The notes: generated by a model from the letters alone, not told the origin. Shown: positions 1 to 8,127, counted from the stretch's first letter. The stretch: 41,342 nt of DNA from Hyphomonadaceae bacterium UBA5336 (GCA_002408125.1 DHQO01000004.1:120139-161480), one strand, 5' to 3'. Numbers and translations are program-made.

Positions 1-1464
1 GAGCGGGCAGCGGAGATCCAGTACGGCCGCATCCCGGAACTGAAGCGTCAGATGGAGGCCGCGTCGACGGCCGAGCAGGGGCCGCGCAAGCTGCTGCGCA
101 GCGAGGTCACCGAGCAGGAGATCGCCGAGGTCATCGCGCGCTGGACCGGCATTCCGGTGGCCAAGATGCTCGAATCCGAGCGCGAGAAGCTGCTGCACAT
201 CGAGGACGCGCTGCACGAGCGCGTGGTCGGCCAGGACGAGGCGGTGCGCGCGGTGGCCGACGCCATCCGCCGCTCGCGCGCCGGGCTCACGGCGCACGAG
301 CGGCCCATCGGCTCGTTCCTGTTCCTGGGGCCGACCGGCGTCGGCAAGACCGAGGTTTCCCGGCGGCTCGCCAAACTGGCAAAAGCCCCCTTCCTGAAGG
401 TGGAAGCCACCAAGTTCACCGAGGTCGGCTATGTCGGCCGCGATGTCGAACAGATCATCCGCGACCTCGTTGAAAGCGCCATCGCCATGATCCGCGAGAC
501 CAAGCGCGAACAGGTGCGCCAGCGCGCCGAGGATGCCGCCGAGGAACGCCTGCTCGACGCCCTGGTCGGGGAAAACGCCCAGTCCTCCACCCGCGAGTCC
601 TTCCGGCGCAAGCTGCGCATGGGCGAGCTTGACGACAAGCCGGTCGATCTCGATCTCGCCGACACCTCAAACCCGATGCAGATGATGGACATTCCCGGCG
701 CCGGTGGCTCCATGGGGATGGTCAATCTCGGCGACCTGTTCGGCAAGGCCATGGGCGGGCGCAAGCGCCAGGTGCGCACCACGGTGATCGAGGCCTACAA
801 GCCGCTGCTGGATGAGGAAGCCGACCGGCTGATCGATGAGGACCAGATCGTCCGCGAGGCGGTGAACGCCGTGGAACAGGACGGCATCGTCTTCCTCGAT
901 GAGATCGACAAGGTCGCCGCCCGCAAGGATCGCGGCGGGGCCGATGTCTCGCGCGAGGGCGTCCAGCGCGACCTGCTCCCGCTGATCGAGGGCACCTCGG
1001 TTTCCACCAAGCGCGGCGTGGTGAAAACCGACCATATCCTCTTCATCGCGTCGGGCGCCTTCCACATCGCCAAGCCCTCGGACCTCCTGCCGGAACTGCA
1101 GGGCCGCCTGCCGATCCGCGTGGAACTCGACGCGCTCACCCGCGACGATCTGCGCCGCATCCTGGTCGAGCCGGAAGCCAGCCTGATCAAACAGCATGTC
1201 GCCCTGATGGCAGCCGAAGGCGTGACCCTGACCTTCACCGAAGACGCCATAGACGCGCTCGCCGACATTGCCGTGAAGGTCAACGACACGGTCGAAAACA
1301 TCGGCGCCCGCCGCCTCCAGACCGTGCTCGAACGCCTCGTCGACGAAATCAGCTTCGAAGCCCCCGACCGCTCCGGCGAGACCATCGAGATCGACGCGGC
1401 TTATGTGGAAAAGATGGTGGCAGGGCTGGCGGGGAACGCGGATTTGTCGAAGTTTATTTTGTAG
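1..1464 (+). CDS. hslU: ClpB-HslU chimeric AAA+ ATPase, 5'-truncated by window edge
   Basis: The frame is open from base 1, so the start lies outside the window. The first ~110 residues are ClpB: the region before the second nucleotide-binding domain, with RWTGIPV, EREKLL, RVVGQDEAV and RRSRAGL. At the P-loop GPTGVGKTE (about 331-354) the identity switches to HslU: SRRLAKLAKAPF, VEATKFTEVGYVGRD (HslU pore loop), a long I-domain, Walker B FLDEIDK, an arginine-rich sensor region and the HslU C-terminal SKFIL. HslU is the unfoldase of the HslUV protease; ClpB is a disaggregase. The HslU N-terminal segment before Walker A is missing and no hslV is visible. The P-loop is common to both families, so a join here keeps the frame automatically. 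I read this as a probable assembly chimera; a true gene fusion is the alternative. The HslU identity from ~355 on is certain. Confidence 0.85.
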   Translation, partial: ERAAEIQYGRIPELKRQMEAASTAEQGPRKLLRSEVTEQEIAEVIARWTGIPVAKMLESEREKLLHIEDALHERVVGQDEAVRAVADAIRRSRAGLTAHERPIGSFLFLGPTGVGKTEVSRRLAKLAKAPFLKVEATKFTEVGYVGRDVEQIIRDLVESAIAMIRETKREQVRQRAEDAAEERLLDALVGENAQSSTRESFRRKLRMGELDDKPVDLDLADTSNPMQMMDIPGAGGSMGMVNLGDLFGKAMGGRKRQVRTTVIEAYKPLLDEEADRLIDEDQIVREAVNAVEQDGIVFLDEIDKVAARKDRGGADVSREGVQRDLLPLIEGTSVSTKRGVVKTDHILFIASGAFHIAKPSDLLPELQGRLPIRVELDALTRDDLRRILVEPEASLIKQHVALMAAEGVTLTFTEDAIDALADIAVKVNDTVENIGARRLQTVLERLVDEISFEAPDRSGETIEIDAAYVEKMVAGLAGNADLSKFIL

Positions 1465-1496
1465 TAGGCTGCACCACGAAGGACACGGACTGCCTG

Positions 1497-1826
1497 CTAA
1501 GGTTCGATCTCAACATGCAGATCGCCTGTCTCCAATTCCCGCAATGCTGCCGGAAAATTCTCTTCGAACAGGGCGATGAGCCTTGTATTGGTGGCATTGC
1601 CGAGGCGCACCCATAGCAATTGCGGCGGGGGCGGCGGCTGCACGAGCAAGCGGAAATCACGGTCCTTGGAGACGATCACGGAGCCGCTTTCTCTGGCGGC
1701 CGTGAAGATTGCCGTGTCGCTGGCACCCAGCCCCAGCAGGTCGTCGGAATAGTCGGCCTCATGACCCTCTTCGATCAGCCAGGCCACCAGACGTGGCGGC
1801 AGGTTGGCATCGACGAGGAAGCGCAC
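1497..1826 (-). CDS. DUF5615 PIN-like protein, probable toxin
   Basis: The 109-residue protein starts at a GTG codon and opens MRFLVDANLPPRLVAWL, followed by GHEADY and IVSKDRDF. This is the layout of DUF5615, a PIN-like fold whose acidic residues (D6, the SKDRDF aspartates) would bind metal for RNA cleavage. It starts 3 bases after the stop of a DUF433 gene, the usual partner, so the two are very likely cotranscribed as a VapBC-like toxin-antitoxin pair. A proline run (PPPPPQ) sits in the second half. Function as an RNase toxin is inferred from the family; no activity is shown by sequence alone. Confidence 0.8.
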   Translation of the reverse strand: MRFLVDANLPPRLVAWLIEEGHEADYSDDLLGLGASDTAIFTAARESGSVIVSKDRDFRLLVQPPPPPQLLWVRLGNATNTRLIALFEENFPAALRELETGDLHVEIEP

Positions 1827-1829
1827 CGC

Positions 1830-2063
1830 CTATTCCGCCGCGAAGGCGAGGCGGTTGTCGGCGGCTCTCGCCGCATAGGCAAGGCAGGCTGTGATGTCGG
1901 CATCTTCCAGAGAGGGATAACTGTCGAGTATGTCCCCGCGGCTCGCCCCAGCGGCCAGCATGTCGAGCACATCGCTGACCCTGAGGCGCATACCCCTCAC
2001 GGTCGGTTTGCCGAAGCAGACCTCCGGATTGACAGTGATACGCGGGAAGACCTCGGTTTGCAT
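1830..2063 (-). CDS. DUF433 protein, probable antitoxin of the DUF5615 pair
   Basis: The 77-residue protein has the DUF433 core: RITVNPEVCFGKPTVRGMRL, then VSDVLDMLAAG, then ILDSYPSLEDADITACLAYA. The family carries a winged-helix DNA-binding fold and usually acts as the antitoxin and autorepressor next to DUF5615 toxins. The start at 2063 gives the N-terminus typical of the family; an ATG three codons upstream (2072) is equally possible, and neither has a clear Shine-Dalgarno sequence. It is the first gene of the two-gene unit and lies next to a cluster of palindromic repeats (2136-2214). Confidence 0.75.
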   Translation of the reverse strand: MQTEVFPRITVNPEVCFGKPTVRGMRLRVSDVLDMLAAGASRGDILDSYPSLEDADITACLAYAARAADNRLAFAAE

Positions 2064-2135
2064 GCTGTACATTATGCACGGGCGCTGGGAAATTTCCCAT
2101 AGCATATTTGCTGGACATAGTGACGAGGCCGTACG

Positions 2136-2214
2136 GCCCTCATCCCGAGTGAAGCCGAGGGAGGGCGGCCCGGGCGCGGTGCGTGTTGCCCATGGTTCGA
2201 CTTCGCTCACCATG
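2136..2214. repeat. Inverted pair of dispersed palindromic repeats (locus 1)
   Basis: Two palindromic units lie here: 2136-2166 with arms GCCCTC/GAGGGC, and 2191-2214 with arms CATGGT/ACCATG. Their cores (GAGTGAAGCCGA and, on the opposite strand, GAGCGAAGTCGAA) are related but inverted. The same two unit types pair at 35687-35776 and 38743-38930. Apart from these units, the 200-base gap between the DUF433 gene and the gene at 2264 shows nothing I can identify. Confidence 0.75.
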
Positions 2215-2263
2215 GAGGCGGTGTTTATCCGACCCATTTCCCGCCCGTGCGAAGCTCCAGCGC

Positions 2264-2857
2264 ATGGACGCGAAAACCCACTCTGCGCTTGACCTTGGCT
2301 GGCGGCTGGTCTCGGCCACGCTGGCGCGGCTTGGCGTGCTGGCGGGGCGGGGCTGGCTGCCGGGGGCTCTCTGGGCGCGGGCGTTCCAAGAGCTGCGGCG
2401 CGCGGAAGGGGCGGCGCGGCGGATGCTGGTGGTGCTGGCGGGTGGTGTGACGGTGGAGGCGCGGCCGCGCCGGGTGAAACGGGTGGAACCCACGAAAACT
2501 GCGCCGAACGGGCCGAAAAGACCCGGATTCGCGCTGTTCGATCCCTTGCCGGAGCTGAGTTTCGCTGTGGCTGGCAATGTTTCGCCAGGCTGGCTCACAG
2601 AGCCGGTACCCCATTCCACGCAAGGCCTTGCCGCCCGGCTCGCCGCGCTCTCGTCGCTCGCAAACGACCCCGCCCCGGCGGTGCGGCGCATGGCGCTCTG
2701 GCTGGCGCGGGCCGAGCGCGGGCGGACAAGTCCGCTGCGCCCCGGTGCGCCGCCGGGGGTGGCGGGTTCCGATTGGCTGGAACGCGAGGCGGATGTCGCC
2801 TGGCAGTGCGACGTGGCCGCGCGGGAGATGCTGAATGGCGCGGGGCAGTCGCCCTGA
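2264..2857 (+). CDS. Hypothetical protein, unrecognised
   Basis: The 197-residue protein opens MDAKTHSALDLGWRLVSATL and is rich in Ala, Arg and Pro. I recognise no domain. It has no signal peptide or clear membrane segment, although residues ~10-30 are fairly hydrophobic. The middle holds a basic stretch (RPRRVKR) and the C-terminal half looks helical (GLAARLAALSSLAN, VRRMALWLARAERG). The start at 2264 was chosen because the upstream part of the frame runs through the repeat cluster. It converges on mcd, with a perfect 25-bp inverted repeat between the two stops. Codon use is like that of its neighbours, so it is probably a real lineage-specific gene. Confidence 0.6.
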   Translation: MDAKTHSALDLGWRLVSATLARLGVLAGRGWLPGALWARAFQELRRAEGAARRMLVVLAGGVTVEARPRRVKRVEPTKTAPNGPKRPGFALFDPLPELSFAVAGNVSPGWLTEPVPHSTQGLAARLAALSSLANDPAPAVRRMALWLARAERGRTSPLRPGAPPGVAGSDWLEREADVAWQCDVAAREMLNGAGQSP

Positions 2858-2873
2858 GATTTCAGACATTGCC

Positions 2874-2927
2874 GCCCTCACCCCTGACCCCTCTCCCGCG
2901 GCCGGGAGAGGGGTCAGGGGTGAGGGC
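2874..2927. terminator. Perfect 25-bp inverted repeat between convergent genes
   Basis: The arms at 2874-2898 and 2903-2927 are exact reverse complements around a 4-base loop (CGGC). The arm begins GCCCTCACCCCTGACC. It sits between the stops of the 2264 gene and mcd, so it may act as a bidirectional terminator, although no T-tract follows on either side. The sequence also resembles a palindromic repeat widespread in proteobacterial intergenic regions, so it may be a repeat that has been co-opted. Confidence 0.7.
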
Positions 2928-2941
2928 TGCGGTGTTTCTGC

Positions 2942-4639
2942 CTAGTTCAGATCCTCAAGCAGACGCCGGGCGATCACCATGGCCTGGACCTCGCCAGCGC
3001 CCTCGAAAATATTCAGGATGCGGGCATCGGCCAGGACGCGGGAGATGGGGTATTCCATCGCGAAGCCATTGCCGCCATGGATCTGCAGCGCGTTGTCGGC
3101 CGCCGCCCAGGCGACGCGGGCGCCGAGCAGCTTGGCCATGCCGGCCTCCAGGTCGCAGCGTTTGCCTGAGTCCTTCTGGCGGGCGGAGAAATAGGTCAGC
3201 TGGCGCACGCCGATGAGCTCGGCCGCCATCATGACGAGCTTGTTGGCGACGCGCGGGAATTGAAAGATCGGCTTGCCGAACTGTTCGCGGTCGAGCGCGT
3301 ATTTGAGGCCCAGCTCATAGGCGCACTGGCCGACGCCGATGGCGCGGGCGGCGGTCTGGATGCGGGCGCCCTCGAAGGTGGCCATCAGGTGGCGAAAGCC
3401 CATGCCCTCGACCTCGCCGAGGAGGTTTTCCGCCGGGACCTCGAAGCCGTCGAACCCAAGCTCGTATTCCTTCATGCCGCGATAGCCGATCACCTCGATC
3501 TCCCCGCCGGTCATGCCTTTTGCGGGGAAGGGATTGTCCTCGGTGCCGCGCGGCTTTTCGCAGAGGAACATTGAGAGGCCGGAGAAATTGTTCGTGTCCG
3601 GGATGGACCGCGCCAGCACCGTCATCAGGTCGGCGCGCGCGGCATGGGTGATCCAGGTCTTGTTGCCGGTGATCTTCCAGGTCTCGCCATCCTTCACCGC
3701 GCGGGTGCGCAGGCTGCCCAGATCCGACCCGGTATTGGGTTCGGTAAAAACGGCGGTGGGAAGGATTTCGCCGGACGCGATGGCGGGAAGGTATTTCTCC
3801 TTCTGCGCCTGCGTCCCGCCATTGAGGAGAAGCTCGGCGGCGATTTCCGAGCGTGTGCCGAGCGAGCCGACGCCGATATAGCCGCGCGACAGTTCTTCGG
3901 AGACGACGCACATGGAGGTCTTGCCAAGGCCGAGCCCGCCGAATTCTTCCGGGACGGTGAGGCCGAACACGCCGAGCTCGCTCATCTGGTCGACGACCGA
4001 CATGGGGATGAGCTCGTCCTTCAGGTGCCACTCATGGGCGAAGGGAACGACCTTGTCATTGGAGAATTTGCGGAACTGGTCGCGGACCATGTCCATGGTG
4101 TCGTCGAGGCCGGTTTCCTCCACCGTGGCGCGGGTCAGGCTGTCGGGCAGGAGAGAGGCGGCCGCGGCCATGCTGGCCGGCGTCTTGCCCTCGGCCAGGA
4201 ACCGCTCGCAGACGGCGGTGTGGAGCGATCTTGTATCCTCCGCGCTGCAGCCGAGATCGCCGGCACGGATGATCTCGCCCTGGTTCATCGGGATGCCACC
4301 GCGCAGCTGGGCGATGTATTCGGCGAAGAGGATCTGGCTCAAGAGGGCCTCGATGGTGCCGAACCGCCCCTCGCCCTTCAGGCGCGCGGCCCAGTGAGAC
4401 ATCTCGCGCAGCGTGTCGCCATATGTGGCGATCCAGGAGAGGCCGTGGGCGATATGTTGGTGGGTATCGAGCGCCTTGCGGTCGGGCCGGCCATCCCTGA
4501 CCAGCAGCGCGGCAGCCGCACGCTTGGCCGCCTCGACATAGGCTTCGACATCGCCGGCTGCCTGGGCCATGGCCGCAACCAGGCCGTCCATCACCGTATC
4601 AGCCGCCGTTGCGGCGCCGTTCGCGCTCAGTGCGTCCAT
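2942..4639 (-). CDS. mcd: (2S)-Methylsuccinyl-CoA dehydrogenase (ethylmalonyl-CoA pathway)
   Basis: This flavoenzyme of the acyl-CoA dehydrogenase family would oxidise (2S)-methylsuccinyl-CoA to mesaconyl-CoA. The protein is 565 residues, much longer than ordinary acyl-CoA dehydrogenases (~380), because of a ~155-residue helical N-terminal extension typical of Mcd. The catalytic domain shows FGLTVPEEFGG, FTEPNTGSD, GNKTWITHAARADLM and the C-terminal IHGGNGFAMEYP and IFEGAGEVQ. The start at 4639 is preceded by CGGAGG at good spacing; an upstream extension of the frame lacks this. Two other enzymes of the pathway, ccr and ecm, lie later in the window. An isovaleryl- or glutaryl-type dehydrogenase is the alternative, but the extension and the genome context favour Mcd. 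Confidence 0.85.
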   Translation of the reverse strand: MDALSANGAATAADTVMDGLVAAMAQAAGDVEAYVEAAKRAAAALLVRDGRPDRKALDTHQHIAHGLSWIATYGDTLREMSHWAARLKGEGRFGTIEALLSQILFAEYIAQLRGGIPMNQGEIIRAGDLGCSAEDTRSLHTAVCERFLAEGKTPASMAAAASLLPDSLTRATVEETGLDDTMDMVRDQFRKFSNDKVVPFAHEWHLKDELIPMSVVDQMSELGVFGLTVPEEFGGLGLGKTSMCVVSEELSRGYIGVGSLGTRSEIAAELLLNGGTQAQKEKYLPAIASGEILPTAVFTEPNTGSDLGSLRTRAVKDGETWKITGNKTWITHAARADLMTVLARSIPDTNNFSGLSMFLCEKPRGTEDNPFPAKGMTGGEIEVIGYRGMKEYELGFDGFEVPAENLLGEVEGMGFRHLMATFEGARIQTAARAIGVGQCAYELGLKYALDREQFGKPIFQFPRVANKLVMMAAELIGVRQLTYFSARQKDSGKRCDLEAGMAKLLGARVAWAAADNALQIHGGNGFAMEYPISRVLADARILNIFEGAGEVQAMVIARRLLEDLN

Positions 4640-4700
4640 CCGATCCTCCGTATTCTTGTTGGATCGACTATAAATCGCCGGGCGAGGCTTGTCATTCGCG

Positions 4701-4716
4701 ATTGCTGCGCTGCAAT
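4701..4716. promoter_or_regulatory. Near-palindromic operator candidate upstream of mcd
   Basis: ATTGCTGCGCTGCAAT is a 16-bp near-palindrome (14 of 16 positions symmetric) about 62 bases upstream of the mcd start. On the mcd coding strand its core reads TTGCAGCGCA, which matches the TTGCRGYGCA found upstream of ccr and ecm. A second related sequence, TTGCGCCGCA, lies at 4725-4734. A shared regulator is inferred; PhaR-like proteins, which bind TGC/GCA-rich dyads, are one candidate. Confidence 0.5.
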
Positions 4717-4759
4717 AGCACATATTGCGCCGCATCAATTCGGGGTCGGATTGACCGGG

Positions 4760-5386
4760 CTAGTAGTCGTAGACTTCGATGGAATCCATCTTGATCGTAT
4801 AGGCCGCATCCGCCAGTTCCGATTCCTGGGTCTGGGTGTAGAGCGTGCCTTCGATCCAGACGGCCTGGGCGAGATCGCGCATCTTGATCGGCTCGTCGGT
4901 CATGACGAACAGGGTCTGGTTGGGCGGCGGCGGCGGGGCGTGCAGGCAGGCGCCGAAATAGGGCACCAGCAGGAACTCGGTGATCTGCGCATCGGCGCCG
5001 AACTCGAAAGGCACGGTGTAGCCGGGAATGCGGACCTTCACGCCATTCAGTTCCGGCACGGTGTTGAAGGTGCCGATCTGGATGGCCTGGTCACCCGCCG
5101 AACCCTCGGCGATCGGCGCGCCGGAATAAAGCTGTTGCATCTGCTGTTGGTACATGGCCGCCAGGCGTTCTTCCTCGCCGGCCGGCATCAGCTCTTCCCA
5201 GCCAAGCTCGCGCACGCCGCGCGCTTCGGCTGCAGCTTCCCGCTCGGCTTCGCGCGCGGCGGTGGCGGCGAGCGAGGAGTCCTGCGCGCTCTGCTGCTGC
5301 GGACTGGCACTGGCGGGCGCAGTGATCTCGCTGCCACAGGCGGCAAGGCTCATGGCGAGAAGAGCAAGACTGAGCTGGTGGCGCAT
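4760..5386 (-). CDS. DUF3299 lipoprotein of the metal-uptake operon
   Basis: The 208-residue protein begins with a lipoprotein signal peptide (lipobox LAAC, cysteine ~18), so it should be anchored in the cell envelope. After a Gln/Ala/Glu-rich linker, the domain with KVRIPGYTVPFEF, LVPYFGACLHAPPPP and AVWIEGTL is DUF3299. The conserved C-HAPPPP motif could bind metal. The start at 5386 is supported by AAAGGAG. It is the last gene of a four-gene operon, 43 bases after the permease. DUF3299 proteins accompany similar transporters in zinc-regulated (zrg) loci of vibrios; the exact role is unknown. Confidence 0.8.
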   Translation of the reverse strand: MRHQLSLALLAMSLAACGSEITAPASASPQQQSAQDSSLAATAAREAEREAAAEARGVRELGWEELMPAGEEERLAAMYQQQMQQLYSGAPIAEGSAGDQAIQIGTFNTVPELNGVKVRIPGYTVPFEFGADAQITEFLLVPYFGACLHAPPPPPNQTLFVMTDEPIKMRDLAQAVWIEGTLYTQTQESELADAAYTIKMDSIEVYDY

Positions 5387-5429
5387 GGCGGCTCCTTTCA
5401 TGGGCTGCATGAGAGATAGGTGCAGCATG

Positions 5430-6698
5430 TTACAGTTTCACGGTCAGACCATCAGCGAGCGAACGCCGGAAGGCCAGCCAGGCGGGGATTGCCCCCATCA
5501 TCAGCGCTGCGCCCGTAACGGCAAGCACGGTATACACATCCACCATGCCCGGCCCTGTGCCAATCAGGTTGATCCCGTAGCGCGCCGCCAGAAGCGGGCC
5601 CGCCACCGCGAGCAGCACATGGACCAGCACCATGCCTGCCAGCGCGCCGAAAAAGCCCAGCAGGGCCGCCTCGGCGACCAGCAGGAAGAAGATATGGCCC
5701 GGCCGCGCGCCGACCGCCCGCAGGATCGACATTTCCCGCCGCCGCGCATTCAGGCTGGTCAGGATCGAGGTGAGAATGGAGACAAGGCCCACCGCGACGA
5801 CAAACAGCGAAACGCCCAGCAGGGCCCGCTCGGCCACGCTGGACACCTCCCAGAGCTGGGTCAGCGCCACACCGGGCATGATCGCCATCATCGGCTCACC
5901 GCGATAGGTGTCGATGGAGCGCTTGACGCTGAGAATGCGGCCGGGTTGTTTCAGGCCGACGAAGACGGCAGTCACGGTGCGCGGGGTGAGATCGAAACCG
6001 CGCACCATGTCCTCGGAGATGGAGTCCGCCATCGGATTGCGCGTGCCGGTTTCCCAGCCGACATGAATCGCGGTGATCGCCTGCAGGGAGACATGGATGG
6101 TGCGGTCGACCGGCGTGCCGGTGCGCTCCAGCACGCCAACCACGCGGAAGGGCCGGTTGTCATGGGTCTGCAGCCCGGCCCGGCCAAGCCCGTGGCTGAG
6201 CACCATCTCCGTGCCGACCTCATAGCCCAGTTCCTGGGCGACCTCCGCGCCGATCACGGCGTCGAACAGGTCGTCGAACTGCTCGCCCTCGGCCATTTCC
6301 AGCGAATCTCCGCCGGCATATTTGTAGTGCTCGAAATAGCCCGGCGTCGTGCCGAGCACGCGGAAACCGCGATGGCTGTCGCCGAGCGAGATCGGCACGG
6401 TCCAGTCGACATCCTCGCGGCTGGCCAGCCACTCATAGCTTGGCCAGGAAATCTCCGCCGTGGCATCGCCGAGCCGGAAGACCGAATAGAGCAGCAGGTT
6501 CACCTGACCCGTGCGCGCGCCGACAATGAGATGGGTGCCGGAGATTGTGGTCGCAAAGCCCTCGCGCGCGCCCTGGCGGGTCTTCTCAACGCCGAGAAAC
6601 AGCGCCACCGAGAGCGCCACGGCGAGGATGGTCAGCAGGGCCGAGCCCTTGCGGTTCATCAGGCTGCGCCAGGCAAGGCCGAGAATGGAAGCATTCAT
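5430..6698 (-). CDS. ABC transporter permease, FtsX/MacB type
   Basis: The 422-residue protein has one N-terminal membrane segment (SALLTILAVALSVALFLGV), a large periplasmic domain (~50-280) and three C-terminal membrane segments, with RRREMSILRAVGARPGHIF in the coupling region. This is the FtsX/LolC/MacB permease layout. The start codon overlaps the ATPase stop (ATGA), indicating translational coupling. Such permeases usually move lipophilic substrates or transmit mechanical force rather than passing ions through a channel. In this context, with a His-rich lipoprotein and DUF3299, it probably serves a zinc-related system like Vibrio ZrgABCDE. The substrate is inferred. Confidence 0.88.
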   Translation of the reverse strand: MNASILGLAWRSLMNRKGSALLTILAVALSVALFLGVEKTRQGAREGFATTISGTHLIVGARTGQVNLLLYSVFRLGDATAEISWPSYEWLASREDVDWTVPISLGDSHRGFRVLGTTPGYFEHYKYAGGDSLEMAEGEQFDDLFDAVIGAEVAQELGYEVGTEMVLSHGLGRAGLQTHDNRPFRVVGVLERTGTPVDRTIHVSLQAITAIHVGWETGTRNPMADSISEDMVRGFDLTPRTVTAVFVGLKQPGRILSVKRSIDTYRGEPMMAIMPGVALTQLWEVSSVAERALLGVSLFVVAVGLVSILTSILTSLNARRREMSILRAVGARPGHIFFLLVAEAALLGFFGALAGMVLVHVLLAVAGPLLAARYGINLIGTGPGMVDVYTVLAVTGAALMMGAIPAWLAFRRSLADGLTVKL

Positions 6699-7399
6699 GC
6701 GGCCGGCTCCGTCTGGCTGGCGCGGTTGATTTCGGTAAGGTCGACGCTGCGCTCGAAATGGCTGGCAAGGCCCGGATCGTGGCTGACGAAGAGGAGGCCC
6801 GCGCCGGTGCGCTCGGCCTCTCCGGCGAGCAGGGTGATGAACTGGTCGCGCGCCAGCGTGTCGAGCGCGGAGGTCGGCTCGTCGGCGATGACGAGATCCG
6901 GCGCGCCGATCAGGGCGCGGGCTGCGGCCACACGCTGCTGCTGGCCGACCGAAAGATCCACGACGCGGCGTTCCAGCAGGTCCGAATCGGTCAGGCCGAG
7001 CGCGGAGAGGAGGCGTATGGCCTCCTTTTCCGGCGCGCCTTCCACCGCCGCGCGGCGGCGCGGGGAAAAGCGCAAGGGCAGCGCGACATTCGCCACCACG
7101 CCGAGATACGGCACCAGATTGAAGAGCTGGAAGATGATGCCGAGATGGTCTGCGCGCAGCCGGTCGCGCCGGGCACTGGAACATTGGGTGAGATCTTCAC
7201 CCATGAGGCGGATCTCACCTTCCTGCGGGCTCAGAACGCCGCTGATCAGGCCGAGCAGCGTGGATTTGCCCGAACCCGACGGGCCGCGCAGGAAGACACG
7301 CTCGCCCGGCATCACCTGGAACTCGGCAATGTCGAGCACGGGCCGCGCCTGTTTCGGCCAGGTGAAGCGGACCTGGCTGAGATCGACCAGTGGCGTCAT
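6695..7399 (-). CDS. ABC transporter ATP-binding protein, LolD/MacB type
   Basis: The 234-residue cytoplasmic ATPase has Walker A GPSGSGKSTLLG, signature LSVGQQQRVAAARAL and Walker B LVIADEPTSALD, followed by LFVSHDPGLASHF containing the switch histidine. The LSVGQQQR signature is characteristic of the LolD/MacB group that pairs with FtsX-like permeases. It overlaps the permease start by 4 bases and follows the DUF2796 lipoprotein after a 3-base gap, so it belongs to the same operon. Confidence 0.92.
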   Translation of the reverse strand: MTPLVDLSQVRFTWPKQARPVLDIAEFQVMPGERVFLRGPSGSGKSTLLGLISGVLSPQEGEIRLMGEDLTQCSSARRDRLRADHLGIIFQLFNLVPYLGVVANVALPLRFSPRRRAAVEGAPEKEAIRLLSALGLTDSDLLERRVVDLSVGQQQRVAAARALIGAPDLVIADEPTSALDTLARDQFITLLAGEAERTGAGLLFVSHDPGLASHFERSVDLTEINRASQTEPAA

Positions 7400-7402
7400 C
7401 GG

Positions 7403-8089
7403 TCAGTGGCTTTCCGGCCAGGCAAGTTCGGTCACCTCTTCGGTGATGAGGCCGGTGCTCTGCTGGGCGCCGTTCAGGATTACGGCATCCACGGTATGGA
7501 AGCCTGGATAAGCGGTGAAGACCTCAAAGCCGATCCTGTCGAGCTCCTCGGGGCTGGCGCATTCATAAGTGTAGGTCAGCAGGGCCGCGCCATGGTCGCC
7601 ATGGTGGCGGAAGGCGACATCGCTCGAGGTGAGCGTGCAGCCGGCCTCGGGGTTGACCGAGAACACGGTGTCTGGCGCGGCGAGCGTATTGGCGAGCGTA
7701 TCGTGCTCGGCTTCCTGGGCAGCGGTTTCCGGTGCGGCCTCGCGCACGCCGAAACTGTCGAGCGGGGTGTCGAGCGACAGGGTCAGCGTCTCGCCCTGCA
7801 GCACCAGGGCGGCCTCGGCCGCGCCATGCTCATGGGCTTCCCCGCCGGCGAGATCTTCGTCCTCTTCATGGTGGGCGTGGTGGTCGTCTTCCTCGCCGTC
7901 ATGCTCATCATGATCTTCATCATGCATGTCGTGATCGGCCTCACCCGCAGCGGGGGTCTCAGGCGTTTCGGGCTGGGTCGGCGGGGCGACCTCTGCGGGC
8001 GCTTCCGGCTCGTTCGGGGCCCCACAGGCAGCAAGGCCCATAACCAGGGCTGCGAGCCCGATCCCGCGCATCAAGGTGACTGAGGTCAT
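7403..8089 (-). CDS. His-rich DUF2796 lipoprotein (ZrgA-like zinc-binding protein)
   Basis: The 228-residue protein has a lipoprotein signal (lipobox LAAC, Cys22), then a proline/glutamate linker and a dense His/Asp/Glu tract at about residues 52-90 (HDMHDEDHDEHDGEEDDHHA). The C-terminal DUF2796 domain includes VFSVNPEAGCTLTSSDV and LTYTYECASPEEL, with two cysteines that could form a disulfide. Vibrio ZrgA, a periplasmic zinc-acquisition protein, has the same family domain and a His tract. The start at 8089 follows AAGGAG by 8 bases. It heads the leftward operon, downstream of a putative Zur box at 8142-8156. Confidence 0.85.
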   Translation of the reverse strand: MTSVTLMRGIGLAALVMGLAACGAPNEPEAPAEVAPPTQPETPETPAAGEADHDMHDEDHDEHDGEEDDHHAHHEEDEDLAGGEAHEHGAAEAALVLQGETLTLSLDTPLDSFGVREAAPETAAQEAEHDTLANTLAAPDTVFSVNPEAGCTLTSSDVAFRHHGDHGAALLTYTYECASPEELDRIGFEVFTAYPGFHTVDAVILNGAQQSTGLITEEVTELAWPESH

Positions 8090-8127
8090 GGGAAGGGCTC
8101 CTTCACTGCCGGTCCACACAAAAGGAA

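Noticed and set aside
1..1464. A new ClpB-HslU hybrid machine as the main discovery
   Set aside because: The join lies exactly in a motif shared by both families, near the window edge, which points first to an assembly artifact. Kept as a finding to check, not as a claimed system.
3644..5419. Long open frame (591 codons) on the + strand opposite mcd and the DUF3299 gene
   Set aside because: It is antisense to well-supported genes, spans their intergenic gap, has no domain I recognise and reads like a GC-rich shadow frame.
6698..7184. Extended N-terminus of the FtsX-like permease reaching back to 7184
   Set aside because: That part of the frame is antiparallel in logic to nothing but overlaps the ATPase gene in another frame. 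The ATG at 6698 coupled to the ATPase stop fits the family length.
5154..8083. Two long + strand frames (785 and 512 codons) opposite the metal-uptake operon
   Set aside because: They overlap each other and lie antisense to clear ABC and lipoprotein genes. Their composition is low-complexity Arg/Gly/Ala as expected of shadows.
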